Shown: piece by piece, positions 43,757 to 53,155 of the stretch
How the letters are laid out: every line of letters starts with the position of its first letter
Position numbering within the stretch: position 1 is the first letter of the stretch
Origin: Octadecabacter arcticus 238
GTDB taxonomy: Bacteria > Pseudomonadota > Alphaproteobacteria > Rhodobacterales > Rhodobacteraceae
Assembly (NCBI RefSeq): GCF_000155735.2
Contig: NC_020908.1
Coordinates: 687,001 to 751,000 of the forward strand
Reading direction: 5' to 3'
DNA length: 64,000 bases
Made by a program: the position numbers and the translations under genes
The notes under the pieces: generated by a model
Seen by the model: the letters and a program-made list of their open reading frames with translations, nothing else
What the model was told of the DNA's origin: nothing
Database searches by the model: none

Positions 43757-45085
43757 TCAGACGGTATCGAGGTAAAGGTCGATCTGTTCTTCGGGGCTGA
43801 GTTCGGCAAATGCTTGCAATTCCTGCCGCTTGGTCGCGACAAGGTTGCGGATCAGTTCGGTGGGGAAAATCCGCGCGATCTGGTCGTCAGTTTCAAACAG
43901 ATCAATGGCATCGGCCCAGTTTCCAGGCAGTTGCGGCAGGCCTTGATCATAAGCATTTCCGGTGATCGGTGCGGGGGGCATTTGGGCGTCTTCAATGCCG
44001 GTTAGGGCCGCGCCAAGAACGGCGGCCAGCATCAGGTAGGGGTTCACATCGCCCCCCGCAACGCGGTGCTCGATGCGCCGCGCCTTATGGCTGCCGCCGG
44101 GCACACGAATAGCAGCCGTGCGGTTTTCATAGGCCCAACAAATGGACGTCGGCGCGTGGGCATTGGGGACAAGGCGATCATAGGAATTGCCATGTGGCGC
44201 GAGGATCAGCGCAGAGGCTGACAGCCCGCTCATGCAGCCTGCAATGGCGTGGTGCAGCACGTCGGTGCCCTCTGGCCCGCCGTTGTCGAAGATGTTGTTG
44301 CCGTCTTTGCCGAGCACTGAGAAATGCACGTGCATGCCGTTGCCGGAATATTCGGGGTAGGGTTTTGCCATAAACGATGCGGCAAATCCGTGCTGTCGCG
44401 CCACGCCACGCACCAGCAGTTTGAACAGCCACGTGTCGTCAGCGGCTTTCATGGCGTGGCTGTGGGACAGGTTGATTTCGAATTGGCCAAGACCCGCTTC
44501 AGAGATTGCGGTTTCAGCGGGAATGTCCATCGCTTCGGCGCCGTCATAAAGGGCGGTGAAGTAGTTATCGAACGCATCAAGCGCGCGCAGGGACAGGATT
44601 TCTGCACCGGGGCGGCGTTTGCCTGTGCGTGGGCTGGCCACGACCTGAAGGTCTTTGCCGCTGTCATCTACAAGGTAGAATTCCAGTTCGGTGCCGCAGA
44701 TCGGGGTCAGGCCACGATCTGCGTAGCGTTTCAACACCGCCGCCAGCGCGTGGCGTGGATCGCCTTCAAAGGCGCGCCCGTCTTCGCGATACATCCACAT
44801 CGGCAAAAGTGCCGACGGATTATCCAGCCATGGCATTGGCAAAAATCCACGTTCCGTTGGAAGACAAATACCATCTGGGTCGCCTGCCTCAAATACCAGC
44901 GGCGAATTGTCGATGTCTTCGCCCCAGATATCGAGGTTCAGAACCGATAGCGGAAAGCGCGTGCCGTCTTCTTCTATCCCTTGCGCGAAACGCGTCGGCA
45001 TACGTTTGCCACGGGCGACACCGTTGAGGTCAGAGGCCGCGACGCGGATGGTCTTGATATGTGGGTTATCATGAAGCCATGACAT
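43757..45085 (-). CDS. Glutamine synthetase-like gamma-glutamyl ligase, second paralog
   Basis: 442 residues, same fold: GTELEFYL, SEAGLGQFEINLSHSH, GNGMHVHFS, NSYDRLVPNAHAPT and RIEHRVAGGDVNPYL. Clearly diverged from the other paralog, so probably different substrate. Starts 7 bp after the permease stop. Confidence 0.9.
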   Translation of the reverse strand: MSWLHDNPHIKTIRVAASDLNGVARGKRMPTRFAQGIEEDGTRFPLSVLNLDIWGEDIDNSPLVFEAGDPDGICLPTERGFLPMPWLDNPSALLPMWMYREDGRAFEGDPRHALAAVLKRYADRGLTPICGTELEFYLVDDSGKDLQVVASPRTGKRRPGAEILSLRALDAFDNYFTALYDGAEAMDIPAETAISEAGLGQFEINLSHSHAMKAADDTWLFKLLVRGVARQHGFAASFMAKPYPEYSGNGMHVHFSVLGKDGNNIFDNGGPEGTDVLHHAIAGCMSGLSASALILAPHGNSYDRLVPNAHAPTSICWAYENRTAAIRVPGGSHKARRIEHRVAGGDVNPYLMLAAVLGAALTGIEDAQMPPAPITGNAYDQGLPQLPGNWADAIDLFETDDQIARIFPTELIRNLVATKRQELQAFAELSPEEQIDLYLDTV

Positions 45086-45091
45086 AGGAGA

Positions 45092-45904
45092 TCACCGGAT
45101 GATTTGAGGGCGAAAACGGAATTTCGGGCGCTTGGCGTCTTGCGGCAAATGGCTGTTCAGACGGCGCCCGATACGGCCCATGATGCCAATTATCACCAAC
45201 GTCAAGAGAATGAAATAGAACGCCAGAATGGGGTAGGGCACGAAGGGATTGAACGTCTTGTCGGCAAAGAAACTTGCATAGTACAGCGCGTCGCCCTTTT
45301 GGCCCCACGCAGGAAAGCCGCTGAAAAATACCAGCGTCGTGGAGTGGAATAGAAAGATGGCTTCGTTGGTGTAGGCGGGCCATGCAAGCCGCAACATTGT
45401 CGGCCAGATCACGTGGCGAAACCTTGACCAACCGGACAGGCCGTAAGCGTCGGCCGCTTCTGTATCGCCCTTGGGGATAGATTGCAGAGCACCGTAAAAA
45501 ATTTCGCCTGTATAGGCTGAGGTGTTGAGGAACAGCACGATCAGCGCGCCAAGCCACGCGGCGGTGAAGGGGTCAAAAAAGTCGTATTGGCTTTTGAGCG
45601 ACAGGAAGAAGAAATAGGCAAAGAAGAACTGGATAAACAGCGGTGAGCCGCGAAACAGGAAGATGAACCATTCGGATGCTTTGCGGATAACCGGATTGCG
45701 CGCGGCTTTGCCAAGGGCGACGGCCGTGGCGAGGAAGAAGCCCGACAACAGCGCGACAACGCCGAAATACACGTTCCAGATCATTCCCGACCCGATCAGG
45801 GTGAACTGCTGACAAAGGGTGAAATCGGTGCGCGGCAGCAGACGTTCGCCGAACCCGATTGAGCGGAAGGCGTAGGCCTGAATGGTATCAAGACATTCCA
45901 TCAA
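45092..45904 (-). CDS. Polar amino-acid-type ABC transporter permease
   Basis: 270 residues, about five TM helices. HisM/GlnP-type EAA loop in TEAADAYGLSGWSRFRHVIW. Pairs with the permease encoded upstream. Inner membrane. Confidence 0.92.
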   Translation of the reverse strand: MMECLDTIQAYAFRSIGFGERLLPRTDFTLCQQFTLIGSGMIWNVYFGVVALLSGFFLATAVALGKAARNPVIRKASEWFIFLFRGSPLFIQFFFAYFFFLSLKSQYDFFDPFTAAWLGALIVLFLNTSAYTGEIFYGALQSIPKGDTEAADAYGLSGWSRFRHVIWPTMLRLAWPAYTNEAIFLFHSTTLVFFSGFPAWGQKGDALYYASFFADKTFNPFVPYPILAFYFILLTLVIIGIMGRIGRRLNSHLPQDAKRPKFRFRPQIIR

Positions 45905-45995
45905 ATGACTGCCCCATGCTTATTAAGGTGCTGCGCACGCAATTGCTTTGCAATCGCTTTCGCGCGCTCGGTGTTTGGTGCCCAAACCCCGGCCA

Positions 45996-46952
45996 TCATC
46001 CTGCCGCCCTGCGCTGAGCTTCGCCGCCCAATGTGGCCTGCCCACGGGTGAGGCGGCGCATGGTGCGTTCAAGAATGACTTCGGAAAATTTGGTGAAGGC
46101 GAGGTAAAACACCAGCAGCGCGAGGAAATACCACATGCGCCAGTCGCCGTGCGGGTAGGCGGTGAATTGCGGTGTCTTGGTCGCGCCAAGTTCGCGGGCC
46201 CAGTAGACGATGTCTTCAACCCCGAGCAGAAACAACAGCGGCGTCGCCTTGATCAGCACCATCCACAGATTGCCCAATCCCGGCAGCGCATAGACCCACA
46301 TCTGCGGCACGATGATGCGCCAAAACGTCTGGCGACGGGTCATGCCATAGGATTCAGCGGTTTCGACCTGCGTGCGGGGCACTGCCAGCATCGCGCCGAA
46401 CAAGACGTTCGCGGCAAACGCACCAAAGACGATGGCAAAGGTGAAAACAGCAATAAAGAAACCGTAGGTTTCGTGCATCCATTGCGGCGAATTTCCCAAC
46501 GGCATTTTCGCTTGCGCGCAGACAATGAAATCATTGCCTTGGCGCACGGCGTCGGGCCAGTCAGGGCATTTGATCTGGTGGCGCAAAAGTTCGATGCCCT
46601 GATCCAGAGCGATCACAAAGAACAGAAAGAACGCGATATCGGGGACGCCGCGCACGATGGCGATGTAGCCTTTGCCGAGCCACGACAGGGGCAAAACCCG
46701 CGACCGTGCGGCCATCGCACCACCCATGCCAAACGTCATTGCAAGCGGGGCTGTGATGGCGAGCAGCAAAAGCACGGTGCCAAACGACACATAGAAACCC
46801 ATATGCTTGCCCGTGGTCAGGTAGCAAGCGAGCCATTTGGTCGTCTCTAAAGTGCTGGGGTCGGCGCAAAATTGAAAAATATCAGGGCCTCGGGTGAAGG
46901 GTTGGATTTTCGTTTTGGTGTAAAAATGAAGCTGGAGGGTGCGCCCCGCCAC
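45996..46952 (-). CDS. Polar amino-acid-type ABC transporter permease, second subunit
   Basis: 318 residues. EAA loop in VETAESYGMTRRQTFWRIIV. The first 40 residues (RTLQLHFYTKTKIQPFTRGP) may not be native; the start could be nearer FQFCADPSTLE. A Cys-containing periplasmic loop (KCPDWPDAVRQGNDFIVCAQ) is longer than in most HisQ proteins. Confidence 0.9.
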   Translation of the reverse strand: MAGRTLQLHFYTKTKIQPFTRGPDIFQFCADPSTLETTKWLACYLTTGKHMGFYVSFGTVLLLLAITAPLAMTFGMGGAMAARSRVLPLSWLGKGYIAIVRGVPDIAFFLFFVIALDQGIELLRHQIKCPDWPDAVRQGNDFIVCAQAKMPLGNSPQWMHETYGFFIAVFTFAIVFGAFAANVLFGAMLAVPRTQVETAESYGMTRRQTFWRIIVPQMWVYALPGLGNLWMVLIKATPLLFLLGVEDIVYWARELGATKTPQFTAYPHGDWRMWYFLALLVFYLAFTKFSEVILERTMRRLTRGQATLGGEAQRRAAG

Positions 46953-46979
46953 GTCGGGCAGGGCGCGATTTCAGTCTTA

Positions 46980-47702
46980 TTAGAACGTGGAGGCAACTTC
47001 CCACTTTTCGATCAATGTGTTGAGTGAGCCGTCGTCCTTCATGGACTGGATCGCTGCATCGAATGCGTCGCGCAGTTCGGTGTCGCTTTGACGGACACCC
47101 ATACCAACGCCGCCGCCGATGGCTTCTTCACGGGCGAGCATGACGAGGTCGGATTGACCTTCAAGCGCACCGTTCAAGAAGCTTTTGTCGGCCAGAACCG
47201 CGTCTGCTTCGCCGTTGCGGACAGCTGCAAGTGTTTCTTCCGGTGTGGCGAATTCTACCACTGTCCAGCCTTGATCCGCGATGAACGATGCTTGGATCGT
47301 GCCAGTTTGGGCGGCAATGATTGCGCCTTCTACGTCAAGATCTGCGTCCAGTGCGAGGTAGGACGACGGATCAGCAGGTGTGTAGGCTTGGGTGAAATCG
47401 ATGAGCTCTTCGCGTTCGGCCGTGATCGACATGCCCGCGATGATTGTGTCGTAGTTGCCCGATGTGAGGTTCGGGATAATGCTGTCCCACTCGTTTGTGA
47501 CCCACTCGCAGGTCATTTCAGCGCGTGCGCACAGCTCATCACCAAGCTCGCGCTCAAAGCCGTCGACTTCGCCGGCGTCGTTGATGAAGTTCCAAGGCGC
47601 ATAGGCGCCCTCGGTTCCCATGCGGACTACGGAGTGTGCGTCTGCAAGGGCCATGGTGGATGTCAGGGCGACCGCAGCGGTCGTCAGGATAAGGTTTTTC
47701 AA
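46980..47702 (-). CDS. Periplasmic amino-acid-type binding protein
   Basis: 240 residues. Signal peptide to ALA (MKNLILTTAAVALTSTMALA). SBP_bac_3 fold: YAPWNFINDAGEVDGFERE, IIAGMSITAEREELIDFTQA. Brings substrate to the two permeases encoded downstream. SD GGGAGATACC. Confidence 0.93.
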   Translation of the reverse strand: MKNLILTTAAVALTSTMALADAHSVVRMGTEGAYAPWNFINDAGEVDGFERELGDELCARAEMTCEWVTNEWDSIIPNLTSGNYDTIIAGMSITAEREELIDFTQAYTPADPSSYLALDADLDVEGAIIAAQTGTIQASFIADQGWTVVEFATPEETLAAVRNGEADAVLADKSFLNGALEGQSDLVMLAREEAIGGGVGMGVRQSDTELRDAFDAAIQSMKDDGSLNTLIEKWEVASTF

Positions 47703-47733
47703 AGGTATCTCCCAGTTTTGAAGGTCATGTCTT

Positions 47734-48480
47734 TTAGGTCAGTGCAGTTGTGTTTGGGCAGCGCGCGATCACATCGCCAAGGTCGTCGCCCAACCACTTT
47801 AAATGCAGATTTCCCAGTGTTCCGTCTTTAGATATATCTTTCAATAGTGAATCAAGCGCCACAAGCAAGGACGGTGCGTCCTCTGAAACACCGAGCACCG
47901 AACCGCCAGAAAAGGTCGGATATCCGCCTACATCGTAAAATCCGTCGCGACTTTGTGCGATCTGCGCCATGTTGGCTGATCCAAAAACCACATCCACGTC
48001 GCCCGCGACCAGCCCATCAAGCGCGGCTGCCTCTGTTGGATAGGTGCGCACGTCACGATTGGCCCGTTCCATCGCTTCTTGGAAAAGTGACTGTTCCAGC
48101 GTTCCGATTCGCGATTTTATCAGATCCACCTGTTGCGATTTGGCGATGAAGTGGCCGTTGCTGTCGCCACGCAGCACATAGGGACAGGTGAAATCGACGA
48201 GCGCATCACGTTCTGCGGAATAGTCGAAACCGCCAGTCACCACATCGACGTCGCCGCGCGCAAGCGCTTGGAAAATGTCACCCATCGGCAGATCAACCCA
48301 AATACACTCAAAGCCGCCGCGCGTGCAGATTTCGTCCATCAGGTCTTTGTCGAGACCGCTGGCGCGTTCGGTTCCAGGGTTGTAAATGTAGGGCGGATAA
48401 TGCCCACCTGTGGCGATCCGTAAGGTTTCCGCCGACACAGTGCCGGCAAGCAGAACAAGAAGGGCGGCCAGCCCTTTCAT
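47734..48480 (-). CDS. Second periplasmic amino-acid-type binding protein
   Basis: 248 residues. Signal peptide MKGLAALLVLLAGTVSA, SBP_bac_3 fold (GHYPPYIYNPGTERASGLDK, VVTGGFDYSAERDALVDFTC). Diverged from the neighbour, implying a second ligand for the same transporter. The ATG overlaps the ATPase stop. Confidence 0.9.
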   Translation of the reverse strand: MKGLAALLVLLAGTVSAETLRIATGGHYPPYIYNPGTERASGLDKDLMDEICTRGGFECIWVDLPMGDIFQALARGDVDVVTGGFDYSAERDALVDFTCPYVLRGDSNGHFIAKSQQVDLIKSRIGTLEQSLFQEAMERANRDVRTYPTEAAALDGLVAGDVDVVFGSANMAQIAQSRDGFYDVGGYPTFSGGSVLGVSEDAPSLLVALDSLLKDISKDGTLGNLHLKWLGDDLGDVIARCPNTTALT

Positions 48481-49247
48481 GCAGGGACAGTCGCCGACAA
48501 GAAGCCGCGCAGGCGTTCCGATTTCGGGTTTACGAAAATCTGTTCGGGTGCGCCTTGTTCTTCGACCAGCCCTTGATGCAAAAACACAACGTGATCCGAA
48601 ATTTCGCGCGCCATGCGCATATCATGGGTCACCACCAGCATCGTGCGGCCCTCATCTGCCAAGTCTTTGATGACTTTGACGACTTCTTGTTCCAGTTCGG
48701 GGTCCAGCGCCGATGTCGGTTCATCAAACAACAGCGCTTTGGGTTCCATGCACAGCGCGCGGGCGATGGCTGCGCGTTGTTGTTGGCCACCTGACAGCAT
48801 CGCAGGGTAGACGTCACATTTGTCGCCAATGCCCACTTTCTCAAGATATTTGCGCGCTGACGCCTCGACCTCTGTGCGGTCGCGTTTCAGCACGGTTACG
48901 GGGGCTTCCATGACGTTTTGCAGGATCGTCATATGCGCCCATAGATTGAATTGTTGAAATACCATGGACAGGTTGGTGCGGATGCGGATCATCTGGGCGT
49001 GATCGCTGGGGTGGCGGGCAAGGCCGCGGCCTTTCCACGTTACGGGTTCGCCACAAAAAAGAACATCACCTTGCTGGCTGTCTTCCAACAGATTGGCGCA
49101 ACGCAGCAGCGTGGATTTTCCAGATCCGGACGACCCGATCAGACTGATGACATGACCCTGCGGGGCGGTAATATCGACGCCCTTTAGCACTTCGAGCGCG
49201 CCATAAGCCTTGTGAAGGTTACGGATTTCGATGACGGGTTCGGTCAT
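48477..49247 (-). CDS. Polar amino-acid-type ABC transporter ATPase
   Basis: 256 residues. Walker A LIGSSGSGKSTLLRC, Q-loop MVFQQFNLW, signature MLSGGQQQRAAIA, Walker B ALLFDEPTSALDP, switch His VVTHDM. HisP/GlnQ branch. Confidence 0.96.
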   Translation of the reverse strand: MTEPVIEIRNLHKAYGALEVLKGVDITAPQGHVISLIGSSGSGKSTLLRCANLLEDSQQGDVLFCGEPVTWKGRGLARHPSDHAQMIRIRTNLSMVFQQFNLWAHMTILQNVMEAPVTVLKRDRTEVEASARKYLEKVGIGDKCDVYPAMLSGGQQQRAAIARALCMEPKALLFDEPTSALDPELEQEVVKVIKDLADEGRTMLVVTHDMRMAREISDHVVFLHQGLVEEQGAPEQIFVNPKSERLRGFLSATVPA

Positions 49248-49309
49248 AATGCCTCATACAGTTGGTCTGTATGAGTAAGGCGCAAATCGAGGCCGGTTGC
49301 AACGGTGCT

Positions 49310-50041
49310 TTAGGGGGGGGTAGGAAGAGCTATATCATATGCGCTATCGGGCAGCACTGCCATGCCAATCATACCAAGGGTTTCGGCGTGATCGGGTGCA
49401 AGACCCGCAATCGCTGCGCACAAGGCGGCACGGATCGGTTCGAGGTCATTGGTGTTTGCTGTGACGAACGTCATGCCGGGTGATGCTGCGGTGCGATCAA
49501 TCACGCAAAGTTCAGCGGCGCGCGGTTCCCACGCTTGCAGCATCCGCCATGTCACGCCGTCAATCGCGGCAAGGTCCGCGCGCCCGTCGGCGACGGCAAA
49601 CATGCTGTCGATGTGGGCGCCTGTGCGCAAGGTGGTATGGAATTTCAGCCCCTTAGCGGTGACCATTGCCAGCGGTGCGCCCCAGCCGGATTGCGACAGC
49701 GCATCGTTATAGGCAAACCGACCCAGCGTGGCAGGCGCAAGACCGCGTGCGGCCTCATCTTTGCGAACCACAAACACCGAATGATAATAGCCAGCAGGGG
49801 TGTCCGGCAGACCGTAATCTGCGCAGCCAATGCGACTGACTTGGTCACGAAATTGCGCGCGGTAGGGCAGGTTGCACATCTGGCCGAGCAGCAGATCATC
49901 GCGCGCCCAGCCGATCACATGATCGGTGTCGCGGTCCAAGTGCGCGCCGCCGTAGCCCAATGCGCTGCGCGCACCAGCCCACAACGCGTCATGCGCTGCG
50001 CTGTTTTCGCGGCGGTCATACATCGGCAAACGTGCAAACAT
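49310..50041 (-). CDS. PhnD-like substrate-binding-fold protein without signal peptide
   Basis: 243 residues, periplasmic-binding fold of the phosphate/phosphonate branch (MYDRRENSAAHDALWAGARS, GYYHSVFVVRKDE, GAHIDSMFAVADGRADLAAI). No export signal, so it may be cytoplasmic. Its ATG overlaps the TerB stop (TAATG). Ligand unknown. Confidence 0.8.
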   Translation of the reverse strand: MFARLPMYDRRENSAAHDALWAGARSALGYGGAHLDRDTDHVIGWARDDLLLGQMCNLPYRAQFRDQVSRIGCADYGLPDTPAGYYHSVFVVRKDEAARGLAPATLGRFAYNDALSQSGWGAPLAMVTAKGLKFHTTLRTGAHIDSMFAVADGRADLAAIDGVTWRMLQAWEPRAAELCVIDRTAASPGMTFVTANTNDLEPIRAALCAAIAGLAPDHAETLGMIGMAVLPDSAYDIALPTPP

Positions 50042-50478
50042 TATCGTGACATGACCCGCAGGCGAACCTTGTGGCTCTCCTGATCCGTAACGCCAAGAAG
50101 GGGGGCAACCATCCGCAACATCGCGTCCTCATGGTCGTCGCGCACGCCATCAACCAGAACCACAGACCACAACGCCTCAATCACGGCCTCACGGTCCTCA
50201 TAGGGGACGGCGTCTTTGATGGCGCGAGTGAAACGGACAGTGTCTGGGGCTTCGGTTTCGGCGACCTCACACTGGGCGCGCAGGGCTGCGGCGTCAGCGA
50301 CGGACAGCCCGTAACGTTGCATTAGGACCGCATCAATCTGGGCAATTTCGTTTTTGTCATACGACCCGTCCGTTCGGGCCAAACGAACCATCAAAGCGCC
50401 AAGCGCAACACGCGCGTCGGCATCGGGAAGGGGGGCGGGGTCGGGCGCCGTGAGGCGCTTAAACAGATCAGCAAACAT
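50041..50478 (-). CDS. TerB-like helical protein
   Basis: 145 residues from MFADLFKRLTAPDPAP. Acidic-centred helices typical of TerB/DjlA-type domains (ALGALMVRLARTDGSYDKNE, then VVLVDGVRDDHEDAML). Paralog of 51797-52225. The IS481-like element sits 44 bp upstream of its start and has probably replaced its upstream region. Confidence 0.82.
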   Translation of the reverse strand: MFADLFKRLTAPDPAPLPDADARVALGALMVRLARTDGSYDKNEIAQIDAVLMQRYGLSVADAAALRAQCEVAETEAPDTVRFTRAIKDAVPYEDREAVIEALWSVVLVDGVRDDHEDAMLRMVAPLLGVTDQESHKVRLRVMSR

Positions 50479-50522
50479 TGGGTGGATATAGGGGCCGCTG
50501 TGCAAAAGGCCAAGCCCAGATT

Positions 50523-51654
50523 GTATAGGTTCAGGTGTTTTGAGACTCACACGACTTTGGCCTGAGTGATTCGAATGTACTCCATTGGTGTCTTGCCTTT
50601 CAAGGCATGATGAGGCCTGAATGTGTTGTATTTATTGACGGCTTTTCGAAGTTCAAACCGCATCGCTCCTATGCTGTCGGCAATGAGATCACGACATGCA
50701 TAGAACTCTTCGCGGAAGGTGCGGTTACCGCGCTCGACACCACCGTTGTATTTTGGCCTTGCTGGCGGCAGCACAATGAGCGGGATCTCCATCTGTTCGC
50801 ACGCTGTCTCAAAATCGGCCATAAACTCAGACCCGCCATCGACTTGAATTGAGATGATCTTATAGGGAGCTATTTCCACGAGTTCTTGCAAAAACCGTTT
50901 GGCAGAGCGTGCCGTGGCATTCGAATAAACTTGCGCGTGGATATGCTTGCTACACCTCTCCCAGGCTTGAAAGTGTTTGCACGTGACGCCGTTCTTCGTG
51001 GCAGTCATATGATCGATCTGCACACGCTCGCCAACCACAATATCTTTGTAATCCCTATATTTCCATCCCTTGGCATGCCCCTTGGAAAAATTACGCTTGC
51101 GCTTTTGGGGCGCAGATCTTGATCGTGTGATCAGGCCTTTTTTCCTTAGAAAGCTCAAAATGCGCCCCACGGTGCTATCGCTCATGGTTTGCTTTTTGTC
51201 GCGACGCAAGATGGCCCCTATTTTCTCCTTACCGTAGGTTTCATTGTCGCGGCGGGCCTCAAGCACCAATTGCTTTTCTGCCTCGCCCCACTGTGACTTG
51301 TTGCAGCGTTTGGGAGCCTTTGAAGGCGGTATGATTGCCTGCGCCAAATCCTTCAAAATACGCTTGTGACGGTAATATGTCGCGCGCGAGATGCCGACGA
51401 ATTCAGCGCACTTTGATAGAGAAACGCCCTCTGTACGTAAGTCGTCCCATTGCCGAACCTGACCTTCGTATTTGATACGGTACACGTCCAAACATTCTTG
51501 TGTCCGCGCCCAAGCATAAAGTTTATAAACGTTCTTGTGCAGTCCGATGATTTGCATATTGGCCTCGTGAGCTGGTTTCTTTCAATTCTCAGTCTCCGAG
51601 GTCGCCTAAATCTTGGCAACAAAATTTTGTCTCACATCTATCTGAACTTATTCA
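50523..51654 (-). mobile_element. IS481-like insertion sequence with 5-bp target duplication
   Basis: Flanked by AGATT (50518-50522 and 51655-51659). Ends GTATAGGTTCAG and, inverted, TGAATAAGTTCAG. The only transposable element in the 34-64 kb region; it splits two TerB-like paralogs. Confidence 0.85.
50547..51557 (-). CDS. Integrase-core transposase (IS481-like)
   Basis: 336 residues. The N-terminal HTH (GVSLSKCAEFVGISRATYYR) is followed by an rve core with D in ERVQIDHMTATKN, D in SIQVDGGSEF and E in GGVERGNRTFREEF. Single ORF. Complete. Could also be classed with IS3-related single-ORF elements. Confidence 0.88.
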   Translation of the reverse strand: MQIIGLHKNVYKLYAWARTQECLDVYRIKYEGQVRQWDDLRTEGVSLSKCAEFVGISRATYYRHKRILKDLAQAIIPPSKAPKRCNKSQWGEAEKQLVLEARRDNETYGKEKIGAILRRDKKQTMSDSTVGRILSFLRKKGLITRSRSAPQKRKRNFSKGHAKGWKYRDYKDIVVGERVQIDHMTATKNGVTCKHFQAWERCSKHIHAQVYSNATARSAKRFLQELVEIAPYKIISIQVDGGSEFMADFETACEQMEIPLIVLPPARPKYNGGVERGNRTFREEFYACRDLIADSIGAMRFELRKAVNKYNTFRPHHALKGKTPMEYIRITQAKVV

Positions 51655-51738
51655 AGATTAGGTGCGACACAATCGCAAATGCGAGCCGCGCAAAAAATTA
51701 TTGAGCAATTATTGGCCAGACACGATTCGTGATTTGCT

Positions 51739-51805
51739 ATGCGCTAAGCGCGGCGCTTTTTAAAATGCGCTAAGCGCGTTGTTTTTTTGAGATGCGCTAA
51801 GCGCG
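51739..51805. repeat. Three iterated copies of a near-palindrome
   Basis: ATGCGCTAAGCGCG at 51739-51752, 51765-51778 and 51792-51805, spaced 26-27 bp, with AT-rich spacers. The third copy contains the stop codon of the TerB-like gene. Confidence 0.85.
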
Positions 51806-52225
51806 CAATGCAGCCGCCGCTTCCGGCGACATCCCGAACGTCTGCGTTGCAATGGCCACAACCTGCATTTCGGTGTCATGACGTTGCCCGTCAGAGTCAG
51901 CCACCTGCCAAAGCGCGCGTACCAACCCGTCGCGTTCATGGCTGGTGACGTCACACGACAGGATATGCGCCAATTCACTGGTGTCGGGCATCGCGGCCTC
52001 AAGCTTTTCACATTCGGCGCGCATGCGCGCGGCTTCAACTGCGTTCAGATTGTAAAGATCAGCCAGCAGATGGTCGATTTCTTCGATCTCTTGAAAAAGA
52101 TACGCGCCATCAGCCTTGGCGACCCGCACCAATAAGGCACCGAGCGCGTGGCGCGCATCGGCCTCCGGCATAAGGGTGAAATCAGCCGCAGGGGCGCGAA
52201 GAAGGGCAAGTATACGATCAAACAT
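51797..52225 (-). CDS. TerB-like helical protein, paralog
   Basis: 142 residues. Same layout as the gene at 50041 (ALGALLVRVAKADGAYLFQE, then QVADSDGQRHDTEMQ). Starts 37 bp after the rlmJ stop, so probably rlmJ, TerB, TerB, PhnD-like was one operon before the insertion. Confidence 0.82.
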   Translation of the reverse strand: MFDRILALLRAPAADFTLMPEADARHALGALLVRVAKADGAYLFQEIEEIDHLLADLYNLNAVEAARMRAECEKLEAAMPDTSELAHILSCDVTSHERDGLVRALWQVADSDGQRHDTEMQVVAIATQTFGMSPEAAAALRA

Positions 52226-52262
52226 TAATTCACCTTAGGCATGTAACGTATTCCTGCAAGCC

Positions 52263-53033
52263 TCAAAGCTTGGCAAAGTGATCTGCCAGCTTTGCCAACT
52301 CGCCATCAAGTCCCCATGGCGCGTTCACCACGACCAATCCCGATCCGACCATCCGGTGGCCCTCGCGGGCGGGTTCAAAGTAGACTTCGTGGTTTAAGGC
52401 ATCCGGCAGGCTGCGCAGAATCGCCGATTTCATTGTGCGGTGGCGGGCATCTGAGAGGATCGGATACCACAGCATCAACACCCCCACGGGCCAGATTTTG
52501 GCGATCTTGGAAAGGTGATTTGGCATGACGACGTAGTCGTCTTTCACCTCATAAGATGGATCAATCAATAATAAGCCACGGCGCGGTGTTGGCGGGAACA
52601 TGGAATAGGCCATTTCAAACCCGTCCTGCGCATGAACATGGGCGCCCGGGACCGCGTCGTACAGCCCCTCAAATTCTTGCGGATGCAGTTCGGCAATATG
52701 TAAAACGTCATCGCCGCGCAAAAGATGGGACGCGATCCAAGGGCTGCCCGGATAGGACGTGGCACCGTTTTCTGCGCGACACGCTGCCAGCGTGGACGAA
52801 TAGGGGTGATCGGGTGCGAACCAAGGCTCTGCAACAGCAATACCCGCCGCAGCTTCGCCGGTTTTGATGGCCTCATCGGCGCCGAGATCATACAGGCCTC
52901 GCCCGCCGTGGGTTTCAATATAGCTGAGCGGTTTGTCCTTGCGGGTCATGTAGTCCAACACCCACGATAGCGCCGCGTGCTTGTGCACATCCGCCAAATT
53001 ACCTGCATGATAAAGATGTTGATAAGATAACAA
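52263..53033 (-). CDS. rlmJ: 23S rRNA (adenine2030-N6)-methyltransferase
   Basis: 256 residues from a TTG at 53033 that gives LLSYQHLYHAGN, the family start; the frame is open about 80 codons upstream, but that part is not homologous. Catalytic DPSY motif as LLLIDPSYEVK; SAM site near YIETHGGRGLYDL. Modifies 23S rRNA. Confidence 0.92.
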   Translation of the reverse strand: MLSYQHLYHAGNLADVHKHAALSWVLDYMTRKDKPLSYIETHGGRGLYDLGADEAIKTGEAAAGIAVAEPWFAPDHPYSSTLAACRAENGATSYPGSPWIASHLLRGDDVLHIAELHPQEFEGLYDAVPGAHVHAQDGFEMAYSMFPPTPRRGLLLIDPSYEVKDDYVVMPNHLSKIAKIWPVGVLMLWYPILSDARHRTMKSAILRSLPDALNHEVYFEPAREGHRMVGSGLVVVNAPWGLDGELAKLADHFAKL

Positions 53034-53155
53034 AGCGCGGCCCTCTTGTTTGGATCGAAAGTGCCTCAGGGGTGTGGGTGCTGGTTCCCACGTGATCGGA
53101 TTGGCGATAGTGACGTGCCCTTGGTCAATCGCAAGGAACGCAAACGAATTCGATT

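Noticed and set aside
51739..51805. CRISPR array
   Set aside because: Units of 14 bp with 12-13 bp AT-rich spacers, too short, and no cas genes.
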